Of a DNA stretch of 46,976 bases, positions 1 through 7,192 are shown piece by piece. The DNA is taken from NCBI GenBank assembly GCA_050747825.1, contig JBOGJG010000228.1, positions 1-46,976 of the forward strand, given 5' to 3'. How positions within the stretch are numbered: position 1 is the stretch's first letter; each line of letters starts with the position of its first letter. A model generated the notes under the pieces. It did not search any database and had not been told where the DNA came from. It saw nothing but the letters and a program-made list of their open reading frames with translations. The stretch comes from JBOGJG01 sp050747825 (GTDB lineage Bacteria; Acidobacteriota; UBA6911; RPQK01; JBOGJG01). Made by a program: the position numbers and the translations under genes.

Positions 1-326
1 CCAGACCAGTTCAACTCGTTCTGCCAATGTTGCCCTCGCCAGTCGGATATCGGCTGTTGCAAGGGGGAGGGGACTCTTGAGTTCCTCCCCGATCAGCAAT
101 GCTGAGGCGGCCATGCGACCACATTGATTGGGCAGAAGTAAAGCTCTGACGGAGAAGGCGTTCGATTAGCGTAATTCGCTGGCTGGGAGATCCTGCCACG
201 GGATGACCTCCCCGCCGGACCGCGATTGGCGCTGCTCGCCTCAGGCTGATTGTCAATTAAATTTACAATTAGCCCAGAAGAAGGCTCTTCGTCGATTTTG
301 GAAGTCCAGCGTTTATAGAAGGATGT
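1..326. other. Edge region without a confident gene
   Basis: No full gene can be supported. On the minus strand, an open frame from an ATG at 114 runs off the left edge. Its last visible residues (TADIRLARAT) vaguely resemble the end of a PIN-type domain, but this is too short to call. Positions 241-275 are AT-rich and probably belong to the promoter region of the plus-strand gene that follows. Confidence 0.4.
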
Positions 327-731
327 ATGAAGTTTTTGTACAGGGAGTTATCGGAAACGGTTTTACTGGCGGCGCTCGAGGTGCATGAGGCGCTGGGCAC
401 AGGATTTCTAGAGAAAGTTTATGCAGAGGCGCTGGAGTATGAGTTAGGCTTGCGCAAGGTCGAATATCAACGAGAAGTGTGTGTCCCCGTCGAGTACAAG
501 GGCCAGCCGGTCGGTAAGTACAAGGCTGATTTCATCGTCGATGGGAAAATCATCCTGGAACTGAAGGCGATATCCTGCCTTGCGCCGATTCATCTCGAAC
601 AGGTTCGCCATTATCTGGTCGCCACCGGATTTCAGCTCGCGATCCTTCTGAATTTCGGCACGGATCCGCTGGAGCACACAAGGATCGTTAAAGACTATTG
701 GGATCGAATGACTAAGTACAGTGGTGCATAA
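327..731 (+). CDS. GxxExxY family protein (PD-(D/E)xK-like)
   Basis: This 134-residue protein belongs to the GxxExxY family. The naming motif is at G26, E29 and Y32 (GFLEKVY). A later D68 followed by E78-L-K80 resembles the PD-(D/E)xK nuclease core. The length is normal for the family, whose biological role is not established. The ATG at 327 is chosen because a GAAGG ribosome site sits about five bases upstream and the family's N-terminal helix begins right after it; an ATG at 322 is in another frame. The gene converges with the HEPN gene, leaving only 3 bp between the two stops. Family members often sit among toxin-antitoxin and mobile genes, which fits the MNT-HEPN neighbours. Confidence 0.9.
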   Translation: MKFLYRELSETVLLAALEVHEALGTGFLEKVYAEALEYELGLRKVEYQREVCVPVEYKGQPVGKYKADFIVDGKIILELKAISCLAPIHLEQVRHYLVATGFQLAILLNFGTDPLEHTRIVKDYWDRMTKYSGA

Positions 732-734
732 GCT

Positions 735-1004
735 TCAGGCGTAGCCCTTATCTCGCAGGTAGGCCATGACCTTGTCATAGAGGGTCTCGCCTTCATCTCT
801 GAAATTCTCGTAGTCGCTTTCCCTGAACACGTAGGGGGAGATATAGTCAGCCTCCTGGCGGTACTTCATGAGCCGGGATACGATATGGGCATCGGCGGCT
901 GCAAAGGGGCCATCCTTTACGAAATGCAGGGCGGCGGCGCCGTTAGCTTCCTCAGCCCGGCGCAGCTCAGCTTCAATATTGGCTTTTTTATTAGCCTCCG
1001 TCAC
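735..1004 (-). CDS. HEPN-domain protein, apparently internally deleted
   Basis: This 89-residue protein is the HEPN partner of the adjacent MNT gene. Its GTG start overlaps the MNT stop (GTGA), showing translational coupling. The start (NIEAELRRAEEA) matches the first helix of MNT-associated HEPN proteins. From residue 27 (LHFVKDGPF, then SRLMKYRQEADY) it matches their last third. The central part, about 45 residues with the usual RAYYAxFH-type R-x-H motif, is missing, so the putative RNase or binding site is gone while the frame stays open. The join lies in a GCG-rich stretch near 927-941. Family membership is fairly clear; the deletion is inferred from the remembered family pattern. It may be an inactive toxin or a shortened accessory subunit. 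Confidence 0.75.
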   Translation of the reverse strand: MTEANKKANIEAELRRAEEANGAAALHFVKDGPFAAADAHIVSRLMKYRQEADYISPYVFRESDYENFRDEGETLYDKVMAYLRDKGYA

Positions 1005-1333
1005 AGGGGGATGCCCTCGCGCTCGATATCCAAAGCGATTCTTCTTTCGCGGGACTTCAGGATCTCAAAATCGTTTACGGACAAGACCAGGGCTGAAATG
1101 GGAAAGAGATGCTCAAGCTCAATCTGGGCGACCACATTCAGGATCTGACGCTTGCGTTCAGCGCTGAGATCCCTTACCAGGATCGCCACATCCAGGTCGG
1201 ACCCCGGTTCCGCATCCCCCCGCGCTTTGGAGCCGAAGAGGACGATCCTTTCCAGTTCCGGGCCCAGAAACTCCTCGATGCTTTGCTTCAGCTCTTCGAG
1301 AACTTGTTTTTCGTGAGGCCGAAGAAACTGCAC
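1001..1333 (-). CDS. MNT-type nucleotidyltransferase (antitoxin-like)
   Basis: This 110-residue minimal nucleotidyltransferase carries the signature G34-S35-x-A-R-G39 followed by D46-x-D48 (SDLDVAIL), the nucleotide-binding loop and the metal-binding aspartates. In characterised MNT-HEPN toxin-antitoxin pairs the MNT enzyme AMPylates and silences the HEPN RNase. The length is normal and all core residues are present. It starts at a GTG (1333) and overlaps the HEPN gene by 4 bp. It lies 39 bp downstream of the oxidoreductase gene on the same strand, but that gene looks functionally unrelated. Confidence 0.9.
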   Translation of the reverse strand: MQFLRPHEKQVLEELKQSIEEFLGPELERIVLFGSKARGDAEPGSDLDVAILVRDLSAERKRQILNVVAQIELEHLFPISALVLSVNDFEILKSRERRIALDIEREGIPL

Positions 1334-1372
1334 TTTTTTCTTACTCGTTCACGGGCATCACCAGCAGCATGG

Positions 1373-2785
1373 CTAAACCCAGGGCTCCCAGCCAGGTTCG
1401 TACTCGCGACCCCAGAGCTTCATGACTTCGTCGTTGTCCGGGACCGGCTCCTCTACGGGATCACAAGGGAAAAGCCTCCCCAGGCGCTGGCCCATGAAGG
1501 TGGCATGGCACAGGGTCGGACCCTCCGTCGCCGGCCGGCTTTCCTCCCGGATGTGCCCGTTGGCCGGATCACAAGCCAGAGTTCTCTGCAGGCGCAGGGC
1601 GATGTTGGCCAGGTGGCACAGCAGCGTGCTTTTGTGGCCCTCTTCAATCTCGGCGTTCAGGACAGCTCGGCCCTGAATCGCCTCCACAAAGTTGGTGAAA
1701 TGGTAGGCGTCCCCCGGACCTTTCTCGGGGTGCTCCGATTCAAAAATCAGTTTTCCGTCCAGATCGTAAACCTGATAGCTCCCATCGCTAAAGACCAGGC
1801 TGCCTCCCTCCCCGTGAAAACTGACGACGCCCGGCAATTTGGCCCCCCGCCCGGTGCAGCTCAGGCCCTCCCACATCACCGACCTTCCCCCTTCAAAGTC
1901 CAGCCCAATTACCTGGGTATCCGGAGTTTCCTGGTCGTCGGTCCAGTGATAGCGGCCGCCCGAGGAGCTCACCTGGATTGGATAATCAACGCCCAGGCCC
2001 CAGCGCGAAAGATCGACGGTGTGAATGGCCATGTTTCCCGCTTCGCCGCTGCCCCAGTGCCAGAACCAATGCCAGTTGTAGTGGATCAGATTGTCCTGAA
2101 AAGAACGGCGCGGCGCCGGACCCTGCCATAAATCATAGTCGAGCGCTTGAGGAATTGCCGCCGGCCGGCCATGGCCGATGGAGGGGCGTCTGTTCACGTA
2201 GCCGCTGCGGGAATGATAGACCCTGCCGATGATGCCGCCGCGGAGCTGCTCGACGGCTTCGATCATCAGCGGCGAGGAGCGGCGCTGAGTGCCGATCTGG
2301 ACCAACCGCTGGTACTTGCGGGCCGCTTCCACCATCAGCTCTCCTTCGGCGGGATTATGACTGCACGGCTTCTCGACGTAAACGTGCTTTCCCGCCTGGC
2401 AGGCCAGGATTGTGGCCGGAGCGTGCCAGTGGTCCGGGGCGGCGATCACCAGGGCGTCCACGTCGGGATCTTCCAGCGCGCGGCGAAAATCGCGTTCGCT
2501 GCGTGGCGCCGGAAGCCCCAGGTTCACGACCGCTCCCACGCCCTTGGCGACAGCCGCCTCGTCCACGTCGCAAATGTAGGCGACGTCCACGTCCGGAAGC
2601 CGGGCAAAGCCCCGGGCCAGGGCACTGCCCCGATTATTCGCTCCCATCACGGCCACGACCACACGGTCATTAGCGGAGATTATTTGCCGGGCATGAGCAC
2701 TGTGTGCTCGCAGCCCGATAGACGCGGCCGTACTCCCCGCCGCAACAGTCCTGAGAAAATCCCGTCTGGTTTTCTTGCTCTTCAT
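1373..2785 (-). CDS. Tat-exported Gfo/Idh/MocA family oxidoreductase
   Basis: This 470-residue protein is a predicted NAD(P)-dependent oxidoreductase of sugars or related polyols. The N-terminus has a twin-arginine signal (TRRDFLRTVAAGS, R7-R8) ending in an Ala-rich stretch near residue 30. A Rossmann domain follows, with the ICDVDE strand and the family's EKPCSHNPAEG active-site segment. The C-terminal Gfo/MocA domain has HTVDLSRW, which matches the HxxDxxxW catalytic pattern. Tat-exported members are abundant in Acidobacteriota and Planctomycetota; the substrate cannot be read from sequence. It is 24 bp downstream of the FmdB-like gene on the same strand. Confidence 0.92.
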   Translation of the reverse strand: MKSKKTRRDFLRTVAAGSTAASIGLRAHSAHARQIISANDRVVVAVMGANNRGSALARGFARLPDVDVAYICDVDEAAVAKGVGAVVNLGLPAPRSERDFRRALEDPDVDALVIAAPDHWHAPATILACQAGKHVYVEKPCSHNPAEGELMVEAARKYQRLVQIGTQRRSSPLMIEAVEQLRGGIIGRVYHSRSGYVNRRPSIGHGRPAAIPQALDYDLWQGPAPRRSFQDNLIHYNWHWFWHWGSGEAGNMAIHTVDLSRWGLGVDYPIQVSSSGGRYHWTDDQETPDTQVIGLDFEGGRSVMWEGLSCTGRGAKLPGVVSFHGEGGSLVFSDGSYQVYDLDGKLIFESEHPEKGPGDAYHFTNFVEAIQGRAVLNAEIEEGHKSTLLCHLANIALRLQRTLACDPANGHIREESRPATEGPTLCHATFMGQRLGRLFPCDPVEEPVPDNDEVMKLWGREYEPGWEPWV

Positions 2786-2808
2786 GAGGTACTCCTTAAA
2801 TCCGTGGC

Positions 2809-3189
2809 TTAAAACAGGTTGTCCGTGTCGGCGGGGCCGCCGCCATCCCCGAGCGACTGATCGATCGACTCCGGATCTTCCCCGGCTTCCAGACGATCGA
2901 CGACCTGATTGAACTCCGGCCCGAGATCCTCCCCCAGCTCGCCGCCCAGCTTCTTCATCATCCGCGCCATCGACTTGGGATCGTTTTCATCGATATCCCC
3001 CCACTTGGACGGATCGGCCATGCTCTCCAGGCGGCTTTCCTCAGACTTCATCATCGCTACCCGCGAGAATAGCTGCTCCAGGTCGGCGCTGCCGCAGCGG
3101 CACTGCGTCCCTTCGGCGTCGGACATGCGCCAGAAGAAGCGCGAGAAGCGGCGCTCGCAAGAGCGGCAGCAATATTCGTAAACCGGCAT
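2809..3189 (-). CDS. FmdB family zinc-ribbon protein
   Basis: This 126-residue protein begins MPVYEYCCRSCERRFS, the hallmark of FmdB-type putative regulators. The CxxC pair is followed about 20 residues later by CRCGS, completing a zinc ribbon. The C-terminal half is acidic and probably disordered. The ATG at 3189 is preferred over an in-frame start 45 bases upstream because the family always begins at MPxYEY. The molecular role is unknown; a regulatory or metal-binding role is the usual suggestion. Its TAA stop lies inside a short repeat (aatccgtggctt on the plus strand, 2799-2810). It is divergent from the flippase-like gene across 38 bp. Confidence 0.85.
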   Translation of the reverse strand: MPVYEYCCRSCERRFSRFFWRMSDAEGTQCRCGSADLEQLFSRVAMMKSEESRLESMADPSKWGDIDENDPKSMARMMKKLGGELGEDLGPEFNQVVDRLEAGEDPESIDQSLGDGGGPADTDNLF

Positions 3190-3227
3190 GCCGGGTATTA
3201 TAATCCATTTCTTTTGGGCACAGGAGA

Positions 3228-4232
3228 ATGGCACGAATATCGAACAAGATCATTATCAAAGGGCTGATCACCCTCGGGCTGCTGGGTTTTTTGCTCTATC
3301 AGATGAATCTGCGCACATTTGTCGAGATCGTCTCGTCGGCCAGCGTTCCTTTGATCCTACTGGCGGCCCTGGTCCAGGCTGGTACCTCCCTTCTTTCGGT
3401 GGGCCGCTGGAAGATCATCCTGGAGGATTTTCATATCAGAATCGACGCCCTGTCGCTCACCAAGCTCACCTTCATCGGGCATTTCTTTAATCTTTTTCTC
3501 CCCTCTGCCATCGGAGGCGATTTTTTCCGCGCCTACTATCTATCCAAGAGAGGGAATCGGGGGATGTCCACCACGCTGACCACCACCCTGCTGGACCGCA
3601 GCGCCGGACTGGCGGCCCTCCTGGCGATAGGGACGGCGGCGGCGGCCGTTCATCCCATCCGGATCGAAGGATTCTCGCTGATCTATCTGTACCTAGCGCT
3701 GATCAGCGGCTACGTCCTCGCCAGCGTGGCTCTCTTTCATTCCTGGATGCACCGGAGGCTGACCGGTTTTCTGAAGAGGAGGCACCTGGAAGGGATCGAG
3801 GAAAAGCTGGAGCTGGTTTATCGCGGCCTCAGGCAGTTGAGAAAAAATCACAGGGCGATTGCAATCGTGTTCGGGATTTCACTGGTGATCCAGTTTCTGG
3901 CCGTCGTGATCATTTGGATCGCCGCCCGGGCGATCGGGATCGAGGCTCCGTTCTGGGTTTTTCTGATCTTTATACCGATCGTGAATCTGACGATCATGAT
4001 TCCGTTGACGATCAACGGGCATGGCCTCAGAGAAAGCGTCTATTTCCTGCTCTTCTCGAGAATTGGGGTGCCGGTGGAGATGGCGGTGACGTTGTCGCTG
4101 CTGAATTTTGTCATCGTGGCGCTGGCGTCGCTGCCGGGAGGGGTGGTGTACTCGCTGTATAAGAGGGATGAACATATTGAGATCGAAGGCATGAGCCGCG
4201 AAATGCGCGAAAGGGATCGCGAAGGGATATGA
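3228..4232 (+). CDS. Flippase-like membrane protein (UPF0104 / LPG synthase TM region family)
   Basis: This 334-residue integral membrane protein shows about eight hydrophobic segments, the first at residues 9-22 (LITLGLLGFLLYQM). It has the family features FFNLFLPSAIGGDFFRAYYL near residue 85 and a C-terminal NGHGLREsvYFLLFSRIG segment. Family members are the transmembrane portion of lysylphosphatidylglycerol synthase/flippase (MprF) and AglD-like proteins, proposed to move or modify lipids. No cytosolic aminoacyltransferase domain is attached, so lipid translocation or a glycan-lipid role is more likely than lysylation. Its stop overlaps the epimerase start (ATGA), indicating a two-gene operon that may serve envelope glycan synthesis. 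Confidence 0.88.
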   Translation: MARISNKIIIKGLITLGLLGFLLYQMNLRTFVEIVSSASVPLILLAALVQAGTSLLSVGRWKIILEDFHIRIDALSLTKLTFIGHFFNLFLPSAIGGDFFRAYYLSKRGNRGMSTTLTTTLLDRSAGLAALLAIGTAAAAVHPIRIEGFSLIYLYLALISGYVLASVALFHSWMHRRLTGFLKRRHLEGIEEKLELVYRGLRQLRKNHRAIAIVFGISLVIQFLAVVIIWIAARAIGIEAPFWVFLIFIPIVNLTIMIPLTINGHGLRESVYFLLFSRIGVPVEMAVTLSLLNFVIVALASLPGGVVYSLYKRDEHIEIEGMSREMRERDREGI

Positions 4233-5185
4233 GGGTGCTGTTGACGGGGGGAGCGGGGTTTATCGGGTCGCATCTGGCGGAAGGGCTGCTGGAGCAGGGG
4301 AAGGAACTGGTCGTCCTGGATAATTTCAATGATTTCTATGATCCGAGGGTGAAAGAGCAGAACCTCGAGTCGGTGCGGCGGAAGGGAGAGTTCACGCTCT
4401 GCAGGCAGGATTTGCTCGACAGAGGCGCTCTGGAAAACCTCGTTAAGGTCCATTCGCCGGAGGTGATCGTGCACTTGGCGGCTTACGCGGGAGTCCGTCC
4501 TTCGCTTGAGAACCCGGCGCTTTACTCGGACGTAAACGTCACCGGGACGACACACCTGTTGGAGCTGGCCCGGCAGCACGGGGTTCGACAATTTATTTTT
4601 GGCAGCTCCTCATCCGTGTATGGCGTCAACAGCAAAGTCCCTTTTCATGAAGACGACCCGGTGCAGAGGCCGATTTCGCCCTATGCGGCCGGCAAGCGGG
4701 CCGGCGAGCTGCTGGGGTTTGTGTACCACCACAACTATGGGCTGCCGGTCACCTGCCTGCGCTTTTTCACGGTCTATGGACCCCGCCAGCGTCCCGAGAT
4801 GGCGATTCACAAATTCACGCGCCGGATTGAGCAGGGCGAGCAGATTGGGCTTTACCACGAGGGGAAATCGGAGCGGGATTATACCTATGTGGATGATATC
4901 GTGCAGGGCATCCTGGCGGCCCTCGACCGGCCTTCCGGATTTGAGATTTACAATCTGGGGAATTCCAGGACGGTGAAGCTGGGGGAGCTGATCCGCTTGA
5001 TCGAGGAGGCGCTGGGGAAGAAGGCCCAGGTGACATTGATGGCGGCGCAGCCGGGCGATGTGCCGATTACCTATGCGGATATTTCGAAGGCCAGGGAGAA
5101 GCTGGGGTATGAGCCGGGGACGCCGATAGAGGAAGGGGTCAGGAAATTCGTTGAATGGTTTAGGGCCGAGAGATTTCGAAGATGA
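4229..5185 (+). CDS. NAD-dependent epimerase/dehydratase (UDP-glucuronate or UDP-glucose 4-epimerase-like)
   Basis: This 318-residue extended short-chain dehydrogenase acts on nucleotide sugars. Visible elements are the NAD-binding GGAGFIG (residues 7-13), the catalytic Ser in the SSSSVYG segment (about 126-132), Y152-x-x-x-K156 (PYAAGK), and the RFFTVYGPRQRPEMAIHKF region typical of UDP-glucuronate 4-epimerases. DNFNDFYDP near residue 31 also points to that subgroup. It converts UDP-sugars for surface polysaccharide. It overlaps the preceding membrane protein by 4 bp. Its last 26 bp overlap the convergent beta-propeller gene. The exact sugar is uncertain. Confidence 0.9.
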   Translation: MRVLLTGGAGFIGSHLAEGLLEQGKELVVLDNFNDFYDPRVKEQNLESVRRKGEFTLCRQDLLDRGALENLVKVHSPEVIVHLAAYAGVRPSLENPALYSDVNVTGTTHLLELARQHGVRQFIFGSSSSVYGVNSKVPFHEDDPVQRPISPYAAGKRAGELLGFVYHHNYGLPVTCLRFFTVYGPRQRPEMAIHKFTRRIEQGEQIGLYHEGKSERDYTYVDDIVQGILAALDRPSGFEIYNLGNSRTVKLGELIRLIEEALGKKAQVTLMAAQPGDVPITYADISKAREKLGYEPGTPIEEGVRKFVEWFRAERFRR

Positions 5186-6104
5186 AGACCTTATTGTCCT
5201 TCTCGTCGGTCACGTAGGCGAAGCGGTCGTCGGGGGAGAGCTGAATGTCGATCGGCTTGTCCTTGACCTTGAAGGTCGCCACTTTCTGAAAGTCCGGGGT
5301 CAGAACGGAGACCGCCTTATCCCCGGTTTCGACCACGAAGATGTTGCCCTCGCGGCTCACGTCCAGCGACCAGGGCCGCTTGCCCACGCTGACGCGGCGC
5401 GTTTCCCTGAGGTCGAGCAGATCGATCACGGAGATGTCGTTGGTCCGGCTGTTGGAAACGTACAAGGTATTGCCGTCGGGGGAGAGGGCGATCCCGTCAG
5501 GCGCATGGCCTACCGCCATCTTCTGGATGACCTTTTTATCGGCGATGTCAATGACGTACAGCTCGTCCGAGCCTCCGCAGATTACGTAAAGATAATCGCC
5601 CAGCAGTGAAACGGCCGCCGCCAGCGGGCGCACGCCAATCTCGATTTCTCCGGTGACGTCATGGCTGGTCGTGTCGATAAAATCGACGCGGCCGATCTTG
5701 CCGCGCCCGAAGTTGGTCACGAAAGCCTGGGCGCCGTTGGGAGAAATGACCACGTTGCTGGGGATGCCCGACACCTTGATGTCATCCAGGATCTGGTAGG
5801 TCTTGGCGTCAACGACCTTCACCAGCCCGTTGCTGTAGTTGGTGACAAAGATCTTGGTTCCGGAAGGGTTCACGGCGATGCCCAGCGGTTCGTATCCGGC
5901 ATAGAACGTGGCGACCACGCGACGGCGGGTCGTGTCAATGACCTTCACCTCATCCGAAGCGAAATTGGTGACGTAAAGCAGACCGCCATCCGGACTGAGC
6001 GCCGCATAAGTCGGCGCATTTCCAACCTTGACCTCACCGACCGGCGTGATGCGGAAAGCGCTGACCAGCAGAGCAAGTAGGGTTAAGAGAAAGATTTTCT
6101 TCAT
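5160..6104 (-). CDS. YncE-like beta-propeller surface protein
   Basis: This 314-residue secreted protein has an N-terminal signal peptide (MKKIFLLTLLALLVSAFR) and a repeated YVTN-type motif (LYVTNFASDEVKVID, FVTNYSNGLVKVVD, LYVSNSRTNDISVID, AYVTDEKDNKVFIF). These repeats spaced about 40 residues apart build a seven-bladed propeller like YncE and archaeal surface-layer proteins. Such proteins bind ligands or other surface partners; no enzyme residues are evident. The 3' end overlaps the convergent epimerase gene. It lies 27 bp downstream of folD, in a 3' region rich in repeats. Confidence 0.9.
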   Translation of the reverse strand: MKKIFLLTLLALLVSAFRITPVGEVKVGNAPTYAALSPDGGLLYVTNFASDEVKVIDTTRRRVVATFYAGYEPLGIAVNPSGTKIFVTNYSNGLVKVVDAKTYQILDDIKVSGIPSNVVISPNGAQAFVTNFGRGKIGRVDFIDTTSHDVTGEIEIGVRPLAAAVSLLGDYLYVICGGSDELYVIDIADKKVIQKMAVGHAPDGIALSPDGNTLYVSNSRTNDISVIDLLDLRETRRVSVGKRPWSLDVSREGNIFVVETGDKAVSVLTPDFQKVATFKVKDKPIDIQLSPDDRFAYVTDEKDNKVFIFEISRP

Positions 6105-6105
6105 C

Positions 6106-6215
6106 GGTATTCAAGTTCCAAGTTTCAAGTTTCAAGTTTCAGGCCAAGTTTCAGGTTTGAGATTAAGGTTAATTCGAGAATTCCCACTTGGAACTTGGAA
6201 CTTGGAACTTCCCCT
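6106..6215. repeat. caagttt/cttggaa short tandem repeat blocks at the folD 3' end
   Basis: Two blocks, caagtttcaagtttcaag near 6120 and cttggaacttggaacttgg near 6187, surround a unique spacer. The second block and the spacer are translated as the last roughly 25 residues of FolD (from SSKFQVPSG), and the folD stop lies in the first block. A related sequence encodes the KFQAPNPK tail of the TPR protein ending at 31761. Confidence 0.8.
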
Positions 6216-7124
6216 CCGTAGCTTGCAGGCCACCAGCGTATTCTTCATCAACTGCGCAATGGTGAGCGGTCCGACTCCGCCGGGGACCGGCGTCACGGCT
6301 GCGGCCACTCCCAGCGGATCGCGGGGATGAACGTCCCCCACCAGCGTATAGCCTTTGCTCTCCAGGTGCTTCATTCTATCCGATTCTTCTCCAAATAGAT
6401 GAGCGACTTCCTCCCGGGTTTCAATCCGGTTGATGCCCACGTCTACGACTAGGGCGCCTTCTTTAATGTACTCACGGGTGACGAGCGCCGGACGTCCCAG
6501 CGCGGCGATCAGAATGTCGGCGCGCCGGCAGACCGCCGGCAGGTCGCGGGTGCGCGAGTGGCAAATGGTGACCGTGGCATGCTCATGAAGGAGCAGCAGC
6601 GCCATCGGCTTTCCCACGATGTTGCTCCGGCCTACCACGACGGCCTCGGCTCCTTTTAGGGGAATGCCTTCGCGCCGCAGCATTTCCAGGATTCCCATGG
6701 GGGTGCAGGGCGCCAGGTCCGTTTTTCCTTCCACCAGCCGCCCCACGTTCACTGGGTGAAATCCGTCCACGTCCTTGTCGGGGCGCAGCGCTGAGAGGAT
6801 CGTCTTCTCGTCGATCTGCTCCGGAAGAGGAAGCTGTACCAGGATGCCGTCGATCTCCTCCCGGCCGTTGAGCCGGCTGATTACGTGAAGCAGCTCGTCA
6901 GTCGTGGTCGCCAGGGGAAGCTCGATTTTTTCCGAGTGCATCCCCAGCTCGGCGCAGGTCCGGGTCTTGCTGCCGACGTACACCCGGGAAGCCGGATCCT
7001 CTCCCACCAGGACCGCCGCCAGCCCGGGGGTGATCCCCTGGCCGCGCAGCGCCTCCATCTCTTTGGCGACCTCCGCCTTGACCTGCTGTGCAGTCTTCTG
7101 GCCTTCGAGGATGCGCGTTTCCAT
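6132..7124 (-). CDS. folD: FolD, methylene-tetrahydrofolate dehydrogenase/cyclohydrolase
   Basis: The bifunctional FolD protein interconverts 5,10-methylene-, methenyl- and 10-formyl-tetrahydrofolate in the cytoplasm. The catalytic Y-V-x-x-K motif is present (YVGSK; Tyr49 and Lys53 counted from the ATG). The substrate loop and the NADP-binding VVGRSNIVGKPMALLL segment follow, then the C-terminal PVPGGVGPLTIAQLMKNT. At about 330 residues it is longer than the usual 285-300: the last 25 residues or so (SSKFQVPSG to the end) come from an intergenic repeat read in frame. The ATG at 7124 is preferred over a TTG two codons upstream. It is 51 bp downstream of the transglycosylase gene. Confidence 0.95.
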   Translation of the reverse strand: METRILEGQKTAQQVKAEVAKEMEALRGQGITPGLAAVLVGEDPASRVYVGSKTRTCAELGMHSEKIELPLATTTDELLHVISRLNGREEIDGILVQLPLPEQIDEKTILSALRPDKDVDGFHPVNVGRLVEGKTDLAPCTPMGILEMLRREGIPLKGAEAVVVGRSNIVGKPMALLLLHEHATVTICHSRTRDLPAVCRRADILIAALGRPALVTREYIKEGALVVDVGINRIETREEVAHLFGEESDRMKHLESKGYTLVGDVHPRDPLGVAAAVTPVPGGVGPLTIAQLMKNTLVACKLRRGSSKFQVPSGNSRINLNLKPETWPET

Positions 7125-7169
7125 CGTCAAAATGTTAGCACACCGGACATGATCGGGGGCGCTCTCTGG

Positions 7170-7192
7170 GAGCCGCGACCGTTAGGGAGCGG
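7170..7192. repeat. Copy of the gccgcgaccgtnagggagc motif at the transglycosylase stop
   Basis: This 23-bp copy differs by one base from the one inside the MurU-like gene (12311-12333, opposite orientation) and by three from the one before tyrS (45182-45204). The TAA stop of the lytic transglycosylase lies inside it, so the motif supplies that protein's last residues (RAAP). Confidence 0.8.

Noticed and set aside
1109..2131. Plus-strand open frame of 340 codons
   Set aside because: Antisense to the Gfo/Idh/MocA gene and the MNT gene; no recognisable domain.
3190..3234. Upstream extension of the FmdB-like gene
   Set aside because: The family begins at MPVYEY, and the extension overlaps the divergent flippase-like gene's leader.
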